NCBI GenBank assembly: GCA_003550305.1
Contig: QKYT01000470.1
Coordinates: forward strand, 8,925 to 72,924
Origin: Glomus cerebriforme
Lineage: Eukaryota; Glomeromycota; Glomeromycetes; Glomerales; Glomeraceae
DNA: 64,000 bases
Direction of reading: 5' to 3'
Below the pieces are notes generated by a model. That model made no database searches and was not told the DNA's origin. It worked only from the letters and a program-made list of their open reading frames with translations. Of this stretch, positions 1 through 14,100 are shown in pieces (within the stretch, counting starts at the first letter, position 1; every line of letters begins with the position of its first letter). The translations under genes were made by a program, and so were the position numbers.

Positions 1-1894
1 ATATATATATATATATATATATATTCAATGAAAAAAAATATATTCTTTTTAAAATAATAAACCATATTCGGAAAGCTAAAATTTCTTTTTTTTTGTACGA
101 TGTTTTGCATGTGAAGAACGTTTTCAAACGTAATACTAGTGAAACATCATTTAGTATTTAAATAGGTAAAAGAGTTACACATCAAAAATTATATTTAAGT
201 TAATATAATTTCAAAAGATTTGAAAGATTGTGTATATGGACACAAAAACAAACAATACAAAAATTTTGATTAATGTCATTGTCTCACCAAAAAGTTTGAA
301 AACATCACACAATCTTTTTTCACATTAATACTATAATATACAGTAATATCAAAGAAAAAGCGAAAATCAAAAGCGATTATTATTTTTCATATGGTAATTT
401 GGTCACCTGATATTGTCAATTTGAGGGTAAATATCACTCTTTAAAATATCACGTAAATCTAAATAAGGATAATACCCAAGTTATACGAAAGTAATGGTAA
501 CCCACATTTAATTTTTAAAAAGACGGAATTATTCGGGAATGATTTTGATACTCATCAACCTGATAAAGAACAAGTTTTTTTTTTTAAAAAAAAAAAAAAA
601 ATTATTAAAATAGCGTGACAAAAATGATGTAAAAGGTTTGGTTACAAAAATCCACGTTTATTCATTTTAGCGGAGAAAAATGAGAAAACAACAAACAAAT
701 ATTAAATTCATATTATATTTTATGGGGGAAGAACATGTGAAAAAAACCACAAAATAATACTTAACCTATCATTAATTCTTCCATCATTTGAAGAAATATG
801 ATAACAACAAAGAGAAATAAAAAAAAATTGTCCCGCAGTAATTATATAATAATAATAAGACAATCGTAAAATTTACAATTGAGGTAGATCGAAAAAAAAA
901 TTTATAAAATTTTGTCATAATTGATGATTTATTTTTGACAGCTTTTGCGTGACATACCATAAACCACCAAAGTTAGGATAATTATGTACAATTATGGTTA
1001 AGAAAATTTTGCCAACTGAACATATGAAAAAAAAAAAAGTCATAGTTGATCTTTTTTTAATAATACAAAGATTAAACCATTAATAAAATAGAACAAAGGG
1101 AATTATAATGAACATTATTGGCTTTTTTACACACCGAAAATGAAAATGAAATGTGTAATTCAAATCCAAGTGATACAGTAACATTCCTGTATCTCTGAAT
1201 GTCACCACAAAAGGAATGACGGTTTTTTTTTTAATAAGAAATACCCCGCGTTTAACGAATTTACTTATTTGTCTCCACAAAAAATCATAGTGATACATAA
1301 TTGAAACAGTATGTAAGTTAACCCTGTAGAAGCTCCGAATAATTGAGACCGAAAAGTAAAGTGATAATAATTGTTGAAAGGTGCATTGTAAATTATTACC
1401 AATAAAAGATATTTTTAAACATCTCCGGAACGGATGAAGAACACACGCATACTCACGAGCTTTTTTATTTAAACACACGAGGTAATACACATTGCATATT
1501 AAACTGTAGATTATTTAAAATAGGACATTGTCAAATTCATTAAATTAAATTTTAATTTTTTTTTTAATGCCGGTTTTTTTTTTTTTTTCTTTAAACATTT
1601 ACTGCGGAATTTTATTTAATTTATTATTATTATTATTATCTTCTCTTCTCATGATAGAACAAATATTCGATAATGATTAGAGTTTATTTAAAGTTTCCTG
1701 TCTAAATGCAAAACATTCCAGCCATATAACTTTAATAATAAAATATATTGATAGATTAGATAGATTAAGGTAGATCATGTGAGACGAGATCACGATAGCC
1801 ATTTTCAATTGTTTATATCTCACAAACAAAAAATGAAATTTTTTTTTAAGATTAGTTGGGGTTGTGAAATTATTTATTTGGGTTCATGTGAAAG

Positions 1895-1925
<31 letters not shown>

Positions 1926-3172
1926 TTTTAAAAAAAAGGTGATAAAGTTAAAATTTTGGATTTACTCGGTAAATAAAAATTGTGAAAAAAAAGCAATAGA
2001 TAATCACAAACAAAAAAAAACAACATTGCTCGGGATTTATTACTTGAATATTATGACTTTAATTGATTTTTATTTTGTTGTTTATTAACTTATTTAGGAA
2101 AGGTATCAAATTTGACAGTTTTATTATAAGATTACTTTTGAGTTTAAATCTTAAAAAGTTCCTGAAATGTTATGAATAAAAAATCTTCCAAACTTGTTTC
2201 ATTACTAGTAATAAACGAACCCCAATTATCGGTTATTTATTTATTTATTTTTTATATATATTCATGTCAAAATCTATATTTTTTCACAGAAAATCGGAGT
2301 AACAATCCAAAAATGATGTTTATAACATTTGATATATATTATTGAATCTGGTTCACAAGGATCGATTTTTTTTTGTATTACCATCCTTATAAGTTATTTG
2401 TTAATCCCCCCCCTATCTGTCAAAAAATATAATAAAAAGTAATAAAAAAGTTATATATATAATATTGTTATTTTTTATTTTTTATTTTATTTTATTACAA
2501 GTTTTTTTTTTTTAAAAAAAAAGTACCTTTTAGGTTATAATTTTTTTAAAAGGCGGGAATTTAATTAAGGTTTTTTTTTTTTTAACTCGTAAAAAAATTG
2601 AATATTACCGGATAATGTACTTTTGATTAAAAAAAATTTTAAAATAATGATAATAAAAAAACTGTCAAAAAATTTTAAATTGAAATAACCAGATAACAAA
2701 GAAAAGAAAAGGTAATTATTTGAATACTATAATTAGCATTGTACATAACGCATGACAAATGGAGAAATTCTTTTAATCCTTTTTTTTTTTAAAAAAAAAA
2801 ATATTTTTTTTTTTAAACCAGGTTTTAAACAGTTTAATTAATAAAAGGTATTTTAAAAAGAGAAACAATAATATCGACAATAATATCACAATTCATAATA
2901 ATGACAACTTAATGTTAACGTGGCCATGCATTTTTCTCCTCATGGCATTACATATTTGACATCATATGCATAATCAATAAATCTCGGTGAGATGGTCACT
3001 TTTTTTCTGTTGCAACATGCGAAATGCACAAGTGAAAATTGGTTGTACGGCATAACTTTTAAATGCGCCAAAAACTTAATTTGTTTTCATTTAAAACAAA
3101 CATATGATTTCAAAAAAAAATATATATTTTTTTTTTCTATTGCAGTTTGCAGTTTTCTTTGTAATAAAAAAT

Positions 3173-3177
<5 letters not shown>

Positions 3178-3244
<67 letters not shown>
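3178..3244. repeat. 67-base poly-T homopolymer
   Basis: Uninterrupted T from 3178 to 3244. A run this long is prone to assembly length error. Confidence 0.95.
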
Positions 3245-3245
<1 letters not shown>

Positions 3246-4142
3246 TTAGATCTGTTATTTGATGGGCTGTCATTTTAAACCATCTTATTGGATTATTATT
3301 GTCCTTCCGATATTTATACATGTCCCATTGTACACTCTATACTATTATAAGACATTCTATTGAAAAAAAAACAATAATTGTCTTTTTGTAAACAAACATT
3401 TAATTCTTCTCTGTTTTCGTAATAATGTCAAGAAATTAAATCTTTATTTACGAAAAACAAAGGTATTGAGATTTAGAATTGTTTATTGATAGCTTACCAA
3501 AAGCTTACCATAGAAAAAAAAATTTTTTTTTACATTACATGTATTTTAAATATTTCTAAAAGAAAAAAAAAATGTCAAGAAAAAAAAAACCACATTTTGT
3601 ACGTAAGGTAAATATAATCATGCATGAGTGTAACGTGAAAAGAACAGGGTCCATTAAATAGTAATACTCCACACATCATAAACAAAAAAAAACCAGTTTA
3701 AATTTTCACATGAAGTACAAAGGTTATACCAATTTTAGATTAGTAAAATGATTAGTTTGACTTTAAAAATAGTTTGAAGATTAAACTATTCAGGAGGAAG
3801 ACAATGAAAAGTATTACGACCATTAACTACAAAACCATGATATTTTGACATCATGAATTTCCTTCCGATGACCGAATGAATTACAAACAATAACAATACA
3901 ACATATATTCTATTTCACAATGTATTTAACTGACAAATGGTTCCTTAAATGTATTGGTCTTTACTTTATCATTCCATTTTAGTATATTTTATATCACCAA
4001 AAACTGCATTTTGGTTTCCACGCCATTTTTAACATGGTTATTATTATACATAATATCATATCATAATTTTCTTTGTTCTTTTAATCTCCGGATTTATCTT
4101 TGCACGTTATTTCATGGCGTCAACCCTTTTTTATTCTTATTG

Positions 4143-4164
4143 TTTTTTTTTTTTTTTTTTTTTN

Positions 4165-4202
<38 letters not shown>
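4143..4202. repeat. Poly-T tract with an unresolved base
   Basis: T run 4143-4202 interrupted only by N at 4164, so its true length is uncertain. Confidence 0.9.
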
Positions 4203-4207
<5 letters not shown>

Positions 4208-7200
4208 TTTTTTTTTTTTTTTTAGAAACAATAAAAAAAGAACCGAGTTTATTACGTACAGTTGTACACGTTTTACATTATCAAATATTTCGGATTGTTA
4301 ACATTTATTATTGTTAAAAAAAAAACAAAGCAAAAATTTTTTTTTATTATCATAATTATGATATCGTGTAATTTTTCACACGATTATTTTTTTTTTTTTT
4401 CCCGCCTAAAAAAGAAATACATGTATTCATTCATACCTTGTATATAATTAATTGTTAAAGAGAAATACGTTATATATTCACCACGCATGAAGCCAGCATT
4501 TAGTCTAGTAAAGTTTTGAAAAACAATTGAATAAAAAAACAATTTAAAGTTAATAAATTATTATTATAACTTTAAAAAATTTTTTTTTTTTTGTTTAAAA
4601 AAAAAACAAACTTTAAAATTATGTATGTTGTTGTTTTTTAACTTTATTAAAAGTTCTTTTTTTGAAAATATTTGAAAAAATTTTTTTTTTTTTCATATAT
4701 AACCGCAGTTCATTTTAATGATGTATATGCATCATGGAGCATAATTTGAATCTATAAAAAAAAGCGATCGCTTCCCTAATAATATTAAATACCAAATAGG
4801 TTCTGGTTTAGATGAATTAAAAATTGGGGGGAATTTTTTTCCAAATTATTTCGATTTATTTTCAATCCGCAGAACTGCAGAAGTAGTACATGTGAATATT
4901 ATTATTATTTATTATTTATTATTATTATCATTAATGTATACAAGAAAACTAACAAAAAAAATAATTTATTGTTTTTTTAAAAAAAATTTATTATTAATAT
5001 TAAAATATCATTGTTCCGAATTTAAAATCACTACCAACATTTCAGATCTAAAAATATTTAAAAAATTTTTTTATAATTTTTTTTTTTTTAAAAAAAAAAA
5101 ACTTCATTCAAAAAAAAAATATATATTTTTAAGGATAAGCACATGGCGTAAAATGAAATTCCGCTATAATTTTATGTGATTTTATGTACATGTGGTTGAA
5201 ATTCATACATATTTTATAAAAAAAAAATGCGACATGAAGGCGCTTTTTTTTTTTATAACGAAAAATTGCTTTGGGAAAATTAAAAAAATTTTTTTCTCGA
5301 GTAATAAATAAACCTTAATGACAAAAAAAGAAAGATTATTCTGATCTGTCAACAAAATATTTTTTATGTATAAAGGTATGATTTATAACGTAAAAGACAA
5401 TGATCATAGATCTAGATAGTTTGCGTCTATATATATATGTAATAAATCTATTATTAATAGAATAACGGGAATGCTTAAGGTAAATCTTGAATGAAAAAAA
5501 AATATAAAGGAAATAAAAAAAATGAGACGGCGGGTAAATCTTAATATTACAAAAAAAATTTTCCGTGGTAAAAAAAAAATAAAAGTTGAGGTGGGGAAAA
5601 AATGAAACATAATCAAGTACAATGGCCTGCTGATAAAATCTTTGTAACGTTTAAACATGACACCACATAAATTCAATTTATTACTAACTAATTGGAGAAT
5701 TATTTTTTTGATGGAGATTTCACTAATTAGAAGAAATTTTCCATTATGAAATTTAGTAAAAAAAAAAAAAAAAAAAAAAAGTAATATTATGAAATTTATA
5801 CATTATAATATTAATTTCATGTGTTGATACATTGCAGTTTTGGAGAGTATGTGCACTGCTGAAATATGTTTATTAAAGAAAGGAACGTGCAAAAAAGATT
5901 TCGATAAAAAAAATTTTTTTTTTTTTTTTTTCTTAAAAAAAATTTTTTCTTTGTTCATTTCGGGTTCATCATTAACTATATAAGTATATTTTCAAAGTTG
6001 GTGTGTATGGTGGAAAATGAGATAATGTATATGGTAGTAATTTGAAAGCAAAAATGGCGATTTATAAAATATGTATCATATGCGTGCGCCACGAATAATT
6101 TTTTTCCTTATAATGTAAACTGAAATCGAAAAAACAGTTAATCGCGCATTGACTTTGTCTAGAACGTTTTTCTCAATTAAAAATATTTTACTCTTTTTAA
6201 AGAAACGTTTTGAATGAATGTTGATTCATTTTCCTTGTGTAATATTTATTTTGTAATTGCCGTAAACTTTACGCATCAACTAATTAGGTTCCGAGCGTAC
6301 GTCTGTGCGATAATGCAAACATATATTTTTAAATTGTAATTTCCGGAAATTTTCGGAAATCAGTCAACCCAATAATAAATTATTATTATTATTATTTTTT
6401 TTTTTTTTTTTTCTTTCAAGGATACGATGTAATTATTATTTATGTTTATCACGTGTTATTTTTGTATGTTAAAATGTTATTATAATAATTTTGGTAGGAT
6501 TTAAAGAATAGATAATTCTAGTCATTAATCATTCATTATCATGTGATTACTATTGTTTTCCTAATTAAATAAAACAATTTCGATAATACAATTTTGGTGG
6601 TTGTACTTAATCGGCCTTTATACGTGTTATCACGTCATTTATATGTCATATAACGAAGATCAAATCTGTATTAAATTACTACTTGTCGTTAGATTGTTTC
6701 TTTTCTTTGAAAGATGTAATTGATATATATATATTTTTTAACCCGAAAAAAATGAAAAATATGGCACTTAACTTGAATGAATGGATTACACGATTCTTTT
6801 CATATTAAAATCAGTATAAAATGTAAAAAGTTTTATCCTAATTAGCCAAATTCTTTAACCTTATCTTACTCAAATCGGCGGTCATCACTTGACTTTAATA
6901 CATATCGAGATCTGTATTACCGTCCCAGGTATTTTATAAAAAAACAGTTAATTAAAATTGAAAAAAAGAATCAATTATTATATTTACAAAGTATCATTTA
7001 TATACAGTAATTTTCAATTGTATTTTTTTAAACATTTTACTATTGAAAATACATTACGTATGAATGAATTGACACATATGAAATAAATAATCCAGGTCTC
7101 ATACTAATATTATTTTCTAAAAGTAATAACTTTTTGATATATTATATTTATAATTTAAACATGTTAGATAAGTATAGCTAGTAACATCTAAATTAATATT

Positions 7201-7304
7201 AATTATTCATCTGTAGGTTTTCACATGCTACTATGTTTTTTGCGTCTAAATTAATATGTTATAAAAAATCAAACGTAAAATCTCATTATTTATATAATAA
7301 ATTA

Positions 7305-9626
7305 TTAACTCATAAAATACATATTAACTTTTTTTAATGTTGCTTTTGTTGGATTTGCCTAAAAGTAATAATAAAGAAATTTAAAATATTTTACAAAATA
7401 CATAAAAATAATTAAAAAAAGAATTTTTTATTTACCTTTACTCTAAATGATGTTATATATAAAAGTTTATTTTGAATATGTTCTTTTCTAATATCTTAAA
7501 AGTTAATATATATAAATATTATTATAAAAATAATAAATAAAAATAATAAATTTACTAACTTACTTTGATGATTTACTCCATTTTTTATAAGATTTCCTAT
7601 TTAAATCGAGTATAAATAAAATAAAATATTATTTGTTTATGGTTGAAAATAAATATAAATACCTTTATCATCGAAATATTTAACCATAATAGCTAATGCA
7701 ATTCCACAACTTCTATCAATACTGATCAAGATAAATAAATATTTTAGCTTCAAGAAAATAAATCTAAAATCTTCTTATACACTTACCCTTGTTTACAATG
7801 AATTAATATTTTTTTATTTTCTTCTAATGGTTTTCTAATAAATTCTAATGCAATAGGAATATTCAAATATAACGTATTTTGTCCTTTTTTACCTTCAGGA
7901 ATTGATAGTTGTAAATAATTTTTATTAAAAGATGGTGTAATTTCATTTGAAGTGTACGATTCTGATGTACAATTTATTATATAATCAAAATTCTTCCAGC
8001 ATTCAGGTGGAAACGCTATAATTTATAAATTAAATTGAAAATCGAAAATTAAATTGAAAATTATAAAGAATTTTAATAATTTAAAAATTAAATTACCACT
8101 TTTATAATCTCCTATCGCGATATTCGTGTTTCCTATAAAATTAAATGAGTCATTTGATAATTGAAAATTATTTAATTCAGATTTTATCAGTTTTTCTTGT
8201 CGAATAATTCGTGAAACAACTTTGTCACATTCAGCAAAATTATTTGTATTCAATATTTCTTTGTGGTATTTCCAAAATAAAGAAGGAGTCAATCCCTATA
8301 ATCAAAAAAAAAAAACCTTAAATTATATATTTCATTAATTATAAGATAATTTCAAAAAACCTATTCAATTACCTTTGCCCACATTTCATGATCATCAGCT
8401 GACCCTTGTACATAAAGAAATCCCTTTCTCCTTTCAACTCCAGATTCAACCATTTGTGATGCACTTAAACAAATTACTGGGTAGAATGACATTTTAGTAT
8501 AATCTGGTAAATTATGAAGGAATATATTTGATGATGGTGTAAACCAAAGTGGTCGAAGAGGTTTTTTTAATTTGTTCGAAAGAGATTGCATGTCAAATCC
8601 CGAATTCTTTAATAAGTGGCAATGTTGATATCACGTGATTAATATTTAATTGTTAAAAAACTGAGAGAAAAAGTTATAACTTACAAGAAGTTTTTGAGCA
8701 AATTGAGGGATTAATGAAGCAATTTGATCATGCTCGGATTTGGAAATTAAAGATGGAAGTGAATGAAATTCCGTGTCCCATTCTATCTTTTCATCATTCC
8801 ATGCAAGATCATTCTTAATTGGTTCAGACGGTTTAGACAATTTTGCGTCAAGTGTAATAGAATCACGAAATTTCTTGATCGCATTATTGATAGTACAACA
8901 CCAAATTGGAATTGTCTTTGAATGAGAATCTGGAATTCGTTTTCCATGGCGCGTTGAATCCACTATTATACATCTTTAACAAGCAATTACGTACTCAAAT
9001 GATTACATATTATTTATTAAAATAAATCATTATTGACAAAAAATTGAACTTACCCACCATTTTTTATGATTATATCAAAAAGATGAGCATTTAATCTGCG
9101 TAGATTAAATGCCCATTTTCCAGTATGCCCATCGGTTGATTTGAAATAGACGGTTTGTGTACCAAACTTTTAGAACAATACAAGATCTTTAATTTTGATT
9201 TGTGGGATGATATGATAACAAATAAATAACTTTACCTTCATTGGATCAACATACCAAGTACCGCACCTTTCATTTGCTAAGTTTAAATAAAAAATTAGCA
9301 ATAATAAATTACATAAATTACACTTTAAAATATTAGGAATTCATCAACCTATTACGGATAAGTAAGATAATAATTCCGATATTTCACTCACAAATTTTGC
9401 ATCTTCGAAAATTGATTTTAATCTATTAAATCTAAGAAAAGAAAAATTGATTCAACTAATAACAATAAAAAAAAAAACAGAAGAATATTGAAATAACTTA
9501 CATGTTTTTTGAATCTTTGCGAATCTGTTCTGTATCATAATGTACGTTCGACCCTACTCTGTTTGTAATTTTATCAACATCATCAAGAATTGAATTATTA
9601 AAAGATAAAGGATTTGATGTTAGCAT
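7305..9626 (-). CDS. RIT1: Initiator tRNA phosphoribosyl transferase (Rit1)
   Basis: Rit1 adds a 2'-O-ribosyl phosphate at A64 of initiator tRNA-Met, which keeps that tRNA out of elongation in fungi and plants. The conceptual splice has about 12 exons and about 500 residues; yeast Rit1 is 513. The start is the ATG at 9626 (MLTSNPLSFN). Visible blocks are CGTWYVDP, FKSTDGHTGKWAFNLRRLN, GGCIIVDSTRHGKR with DSHSKTIPIWC, RPLWFTPSS, and VESGVERRKGFLYVQGSADD. The C-terminal phosphatase-like domain carries HCKQGIDRS, a CX5R loop created by joining exons across the intron near 7690-7790. The last exon ends ANPTKATLKKVNMYFMS. All introns keep frame. The next gene upstream, eL22, lies on the same strand 632 bases away, so both encode parts of the translation machinery. 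I am confident in the family; small exon-border shifts are possible. Confidence 0.93.
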
Positions 9627-10258
9627 AATAATTCTTTATTTTGTGAAAGTTCTTTGAAAATTTTTTTTTCGATTGAGTTAGATCAACGTTTTATCGGATC
9701 TGCAGAGTGTCCACGATTCTCATTTTTGATTGGCAAACAGGGACACGTTATTCTTAAAAGCGAAATTACGAATTAGAGAAAGTTGTAACTTATAATTACG
9801 AATAATTTTATAAGTGGAGCACGCTTCAATTAATTAAGATCATGAGTTCTCGAAATCTGCAGTATAGCGTCCTTAAGAAAGCGCAAATTACTAAAGAAGA
9901 AATTCTCTTCCATCGATCCGCACAAAGGAAATTTTTTCAGTTGGGAAAATATAAACCCAATAACCAATAAACGTCGCTGTAACACTACAAATTTACCAAG
10001 CGACTCTGATCACGTCGATTTTATCGATGTTAATGTATTATAATCGCCGGTCTAATTTGGAAAAACTCGAACTAAAATACAAATAAAAATCATTTAAGTG
10101 ATAATAAGATGGTCACTCGAAATTTTTTAGTCAAAAAAAAAAAACAAATAGGTGTTGAAATTAATTATATTGAAATATTAATGAAGACAAAAATGAAACC
10201 ATTTTCAATTTAATTTAATTAAACTTCAAAATAATCATTTTATAAAAGATCATATTAT
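9627..10258. other. Intergenic region upstream of RIT1
   Basis: It lies between the RIT1 start and the eL22 stop, both on the minus strand, so it should hold the RIT1 promoter and the eL22 3' region. No coding potential or RNA gene is seen. Confidence 0.6.
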
Positions 10259-10927
10259 TTATTCTTCCTCTTCATCTTGATCTTCATTGCTAATATTAAA
10301 GTATCTTATTTCATATGATTGCTATATTATATGCAACAATTAAAGAATTAATAAAAAAAAATTTGTTAAAGAAAAGGATTACAAACATGATGACTTACTG
10401 CATCTGTAGCAACTACACGCAACCAATCTCGAATGCGATGTTGTTTCATAAATTTCTTGGTGAGATATTTCATATAGCGTTTAGAAAAAACATGACTGGT
10501 AGTGGTAATTGTAATTTTATGATCATCACTTCGAGATATAGCAACAATATCTCCTAATTGACCCGGACGACCATTAATTTTTACTTTATCGTGAAGAAAT
10601 TTTTCCTAAATATTATCAAGTTAAAAATAATACTTAATCAATAATTATTAAAGTGATTATTTAAATACATACAAAAGCTGCCGAGTCAAAAATTTTATCA
10701 CGGGAAGGACTTGAAGCATCGATAATATATTTTTGTTTCTGTGGCGCTTTTTTGTTGGTTTTCGCCGAACCACCTTTTATCTATAAATTTTAATCAATGA
10801 ATTTTTTTTTTTTTTAAAAAAAAAAAAATAGATTTGTTTAAATATTTATTATAATTCAAATCGATCGATTTAAAAGATTTTTATTTCATAACGAATTAAA
10901 AAAATTACTTACAGTTTTATTTGTCAT
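10259..10927 (-). CDS. RPL22: 60S ribosomal protein L22 (eL22)
   Basis: Large-subunit ribosomal protein of the eL22 family. Four exons translate to about 132 residues. Exon 1 is only MTNKT, followed by an intron with a T/A block. The body includes QKQKYIIDASSPSRDKIFD, FEKFLHDKVKINGRPGQLGD, ITTTSHVFSKRYMKYLTKKF and QHRIRDWLRVVATDA. The last exon gives SYEIRYFNIS plus the acidic tail EDQDEEE typical of eL22. Length and order match the family. It starts at 10927 and is head to head with RRP6, with 219 bases between the start codons. An intron in the first few codons is common for ribosomal protein genes of fungi. No snoRNA boxes were seen in its introns. Confidence 0.95.
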
Positions 10928-11146
10928 TGATATGAAGTTATTAATACTAGACCTTTTTTTTTTTTTTGGAAGAGGGAACAAAAAATTAATCTAATTATCA
11001 ATCAAAAAAAAAAAAAAAAAAAATCCAATGACACTTCATGATTGGTTGTATTAAATTACACATATCCTAATATAGAAGTTATTAAAACGATATACTATTA
11101 AAATGTTCCCTTTTTTTCTCAACTTGAATTTGAATTAACAACAATA
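10928..11146. promoter_or_regulatory. Shared upstream region of eL22 and RRP6
   Basis: 219 bases between two divergent start codons. It contains T-rich and A-rich runs near 10951-10965 and 11004-11023, and a pyrimidine-rich patch before the RRP6 ATG. No specific factor site is claimed. Confidence 0.5.
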
Positions 11147-14100
11147 ATGGCCGATTCAGAGTTCGCGATTCCTGAAAAAATTAATTCTACTACTTTTGAG
11201 CGTCATCAGACTCTTCTTTACAGGTCATTACTAAATATTAGCACAAAACGCAATAATGAGTTGCCTTCTAAAGAAGTTCCGTTTTATCGAATGATTGATC
11301 CAACTGCGGCACGCAAAATGGATCAACTTTCAGGAAGAATTTTACCAAAGATCAATCAAATGATCTCTACTGCTGATTTGCCCGGCTCTGAAAGTTTTTG
11401 TGAAATTGCTGAGGCTGAAGATGTTGATTCTTGGAGTAAAGATTTTGTTTCTTTGATTGATTCCCTTATTGACGGAGTTGTTAGTATTAATTTACTTTTA
11501 TTCAATTGATGTTTAGGATTTAGTTATTAATTTTATTCTTACATTGCTGTTAGAATGTGTCATTGGATGAATTTAGTGGTCGAAATAAAAAAATCTCGGC
11601 TACAGTTAATAAATCGAAACCTGTTATCGCAGAAATTTCGAACGTAAGTGTAATAACTACAATCGTTAAGTTACTCTTATTCATAGAATTAAATGGATTT
11701 AATTAATATTAAATTAATTGATTATCAATTACTTAGTCAAAAGATGTTCGATTTTTGTATGGTAATGCTATTGGTCGTCCTCAATTGAAGTTTAAGGATA
11801 AGGTTGATAACTCCTCTACACCCTTTATTCCAAAACTTGTTGAGAAATCGAACGCATTAGTTCCATGGGAAATAAATGTTGAAGGTTTACCATCGTAAGT
11901 ATATTATTATAGTAAAAAAGTGATTTTTATAGAATTATAAATCATACGCGTTTATTCTATCTAGCTATCCACATCCTTACGAGCTTGAGATAAAAAAAAT
12001 CGTTTATCCAACTTTTATCTTCGAGGATAAGGAACCAATACCATATAAGTCTATTACAAGTTCATCTCATATTTGGGTGGAAACATTGGAAGATTTAACA
12101 ACAATGTGCGAAAAATTGGAGAACATTAATGAGATTGCGGTTGATTTAGAGGTAAAGATATTTTATTTTATTTTATAGATTGAATATATCAACTATTAAC
12201 ACACTGTTTCATTTTAGCACCACGATTATCGTTCGTATCAGGGGTTTACTTGTTTAATACAAATAAGTACGAGAGAGGATGATTTTATCGTGGATGCGCT
12301 AGCTTTAAGGGATTCTTTACAAATTTTGAATCAATCCTTTACGAATCCAAATATCATAAAGGTAATGTTCTATAAATTAATTATTTTTTATTAAAAAAAA
12401 TTATTAAAAATTTTTTTTACTTTTTGCAATATCATATCTAGGTATTTCATGGTGCCGAATTCGATATTCTTTGGTTACAAAAGGATTTTGGTGTTTATGT
12501 TGTCAACTTGTTTGACACATATCATGCTGCTTCTCTTTTGGGTAAATATTTTTTAAGCAAAATATACACATATGTATAATGTTTTTAATCAATATATTAA
12601 CTATTTTTTTTTTAAAAAAAAAAAAAAAAAAATAGAACTTCCTCAGAAATCATTGGCATATTTACTGAAACAATATTGTGAAATTGAAACAGATAAGAAA
12701 TATCAATTGGCGGATTGGAGAATAAGGTATAATATAATTTATATAAAATTATTTTACATCTTTTATTTAAAAATTCTAATTTTTTTTTTTTTGGAAATTT
12801 GGTCTATCTAGGCCTATCCCAACGGAAATGTTAAATTATGCTCGCTCAGATACGCACTATTTATTGTATATCTATGACAGAATGCGAAATGAATTAATCA
12901 CTAAGTCCGATCCAGCAACTTTAAATCTTTTGAGAGTAACGCTTGATCGATCTGCAGAGACTTCATTGAAAACGTATAAGAAAGTTGTCTATGATGAAGA
13001 TGGAGAAGGACCTGGTGGTTATAAGAGGTTGCAAGCAAAATGGAAATCATCGTTCGATTATCAACAAGTAAGCTTAAGAAATTCTTAGTTATTATTTGTT
13101 AAATAATATATAAATAAATAAATATATTATATACAATATAATGATTTTCTAGTTTGCAGTTTTCAAAGCCCTTCATGCCTGGCGAGATCGAATTGCAAGG
13201 GAGGAAGATGAGAGCACTGGGTGAGTAACATAAAAACAATACATCTTTTTTCCTCTCAGAAGTTAAATATATTAAAGTAAAATTTTTTTTAGTTTTGTAT
13301 TACCAAGTGAAAAGCTCATTGCATTGTCCGAAAAAATGCCGGAAGACCCTAAAGAAATTTCTGCTTGTTTTAAAACGGGTGTTCCTTCGCTCGTTAGAAT
13401 GAATATTCTTGAATTATCGAGATTAATTAGGGACGCAAAGAATGGTGCAACAATACCTGTAAGCATATTCTCGTCGCTTGCTCAATCTAAATCTACAGAA
13501 AATAATACAATAACTGATAATATGGAGGTGGATTCAAATGAACCTATAGGTACAAATAATAAATATGCTATATAATATTTGATTTGTTTCTTTTTTCAAA
13601 ATTCAAGAATACATACTATTATTCGTTTAGATAAACCTATGCCAAAGAAATTAGAAAAGGATGATACTTTATTAGAAACTCCACATGTTAAAGATGTTTC
13701 TAAATACAAATCAAAAACATCAATATTATTTGGAGACTGTCTAGATGAGGTTTTATTTTATTATCGTATATCTCTTTTTTAAATGCTAATATGTTTACAA
13801 TACTTAATGTTGTTATTCTATCAGCCTATTGTTCAAGATGAAAATTTGAAGAAGAAAGCTTTCGAAATTACTTCGTCTCTCTCGTTTTCATTACCAGTCC
13901 CCAAGTTTATTAATTATTTAAATAAGTCACCTTCAGATACATCACAATCAAATTTTCACCAATCTCCTACCGAAATTCTATTTACTCCTATGGAACAAAG
14001 AACTACGAAAACCGAACTCATTGTGAGTAGTAGTTCTAAAGGAAAAGAGCGCGAAATGGAGCCTGTGAGAAAAAGCAGCATTAAAGGAAAAGAACGTGAA

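Larger units (their letters stand above)
1..7304. other. Gene-free AT-rich intergenic region
   Basis: No open frame here resembles a protein I recognise. The short open frames are low-complexity (poly-Phe or poly-Lys from T and A runs) and lack conserved motifs. The stretch begins with an AT dinucleotide run and holds many homopolymer runs, including a 67-base T run and a second run with an unresolved base. It also has several blocks where a T run abuts an A run. I see no convincing tRNA, rRNA or snoRNA box pattern. It could hold promoters of a gene to the left of the window or lineage-specific non-coding RNA, but nothing in the sequence shows this. Confidence 0.6.

Noticed and set aside
2992..3321. 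Open frames with poly-Phe/poly-Lys on both strands
   Set aside because: They are made by the 67-base T run; no conserved sequence, no plausible start context.
3954..5676. Several short open frames rich in Phe, Lys and Ile
   Set aside because: Low-complexity AT-rich translation without motifs, overlapping homopolymers; no splice-consistent extension found.
10780..10912. Intron-encoded snoRNA in eL22
   Set aside because: No C/D or H/ACA box arrangement could be seen; the intron is mostly A/T runs.
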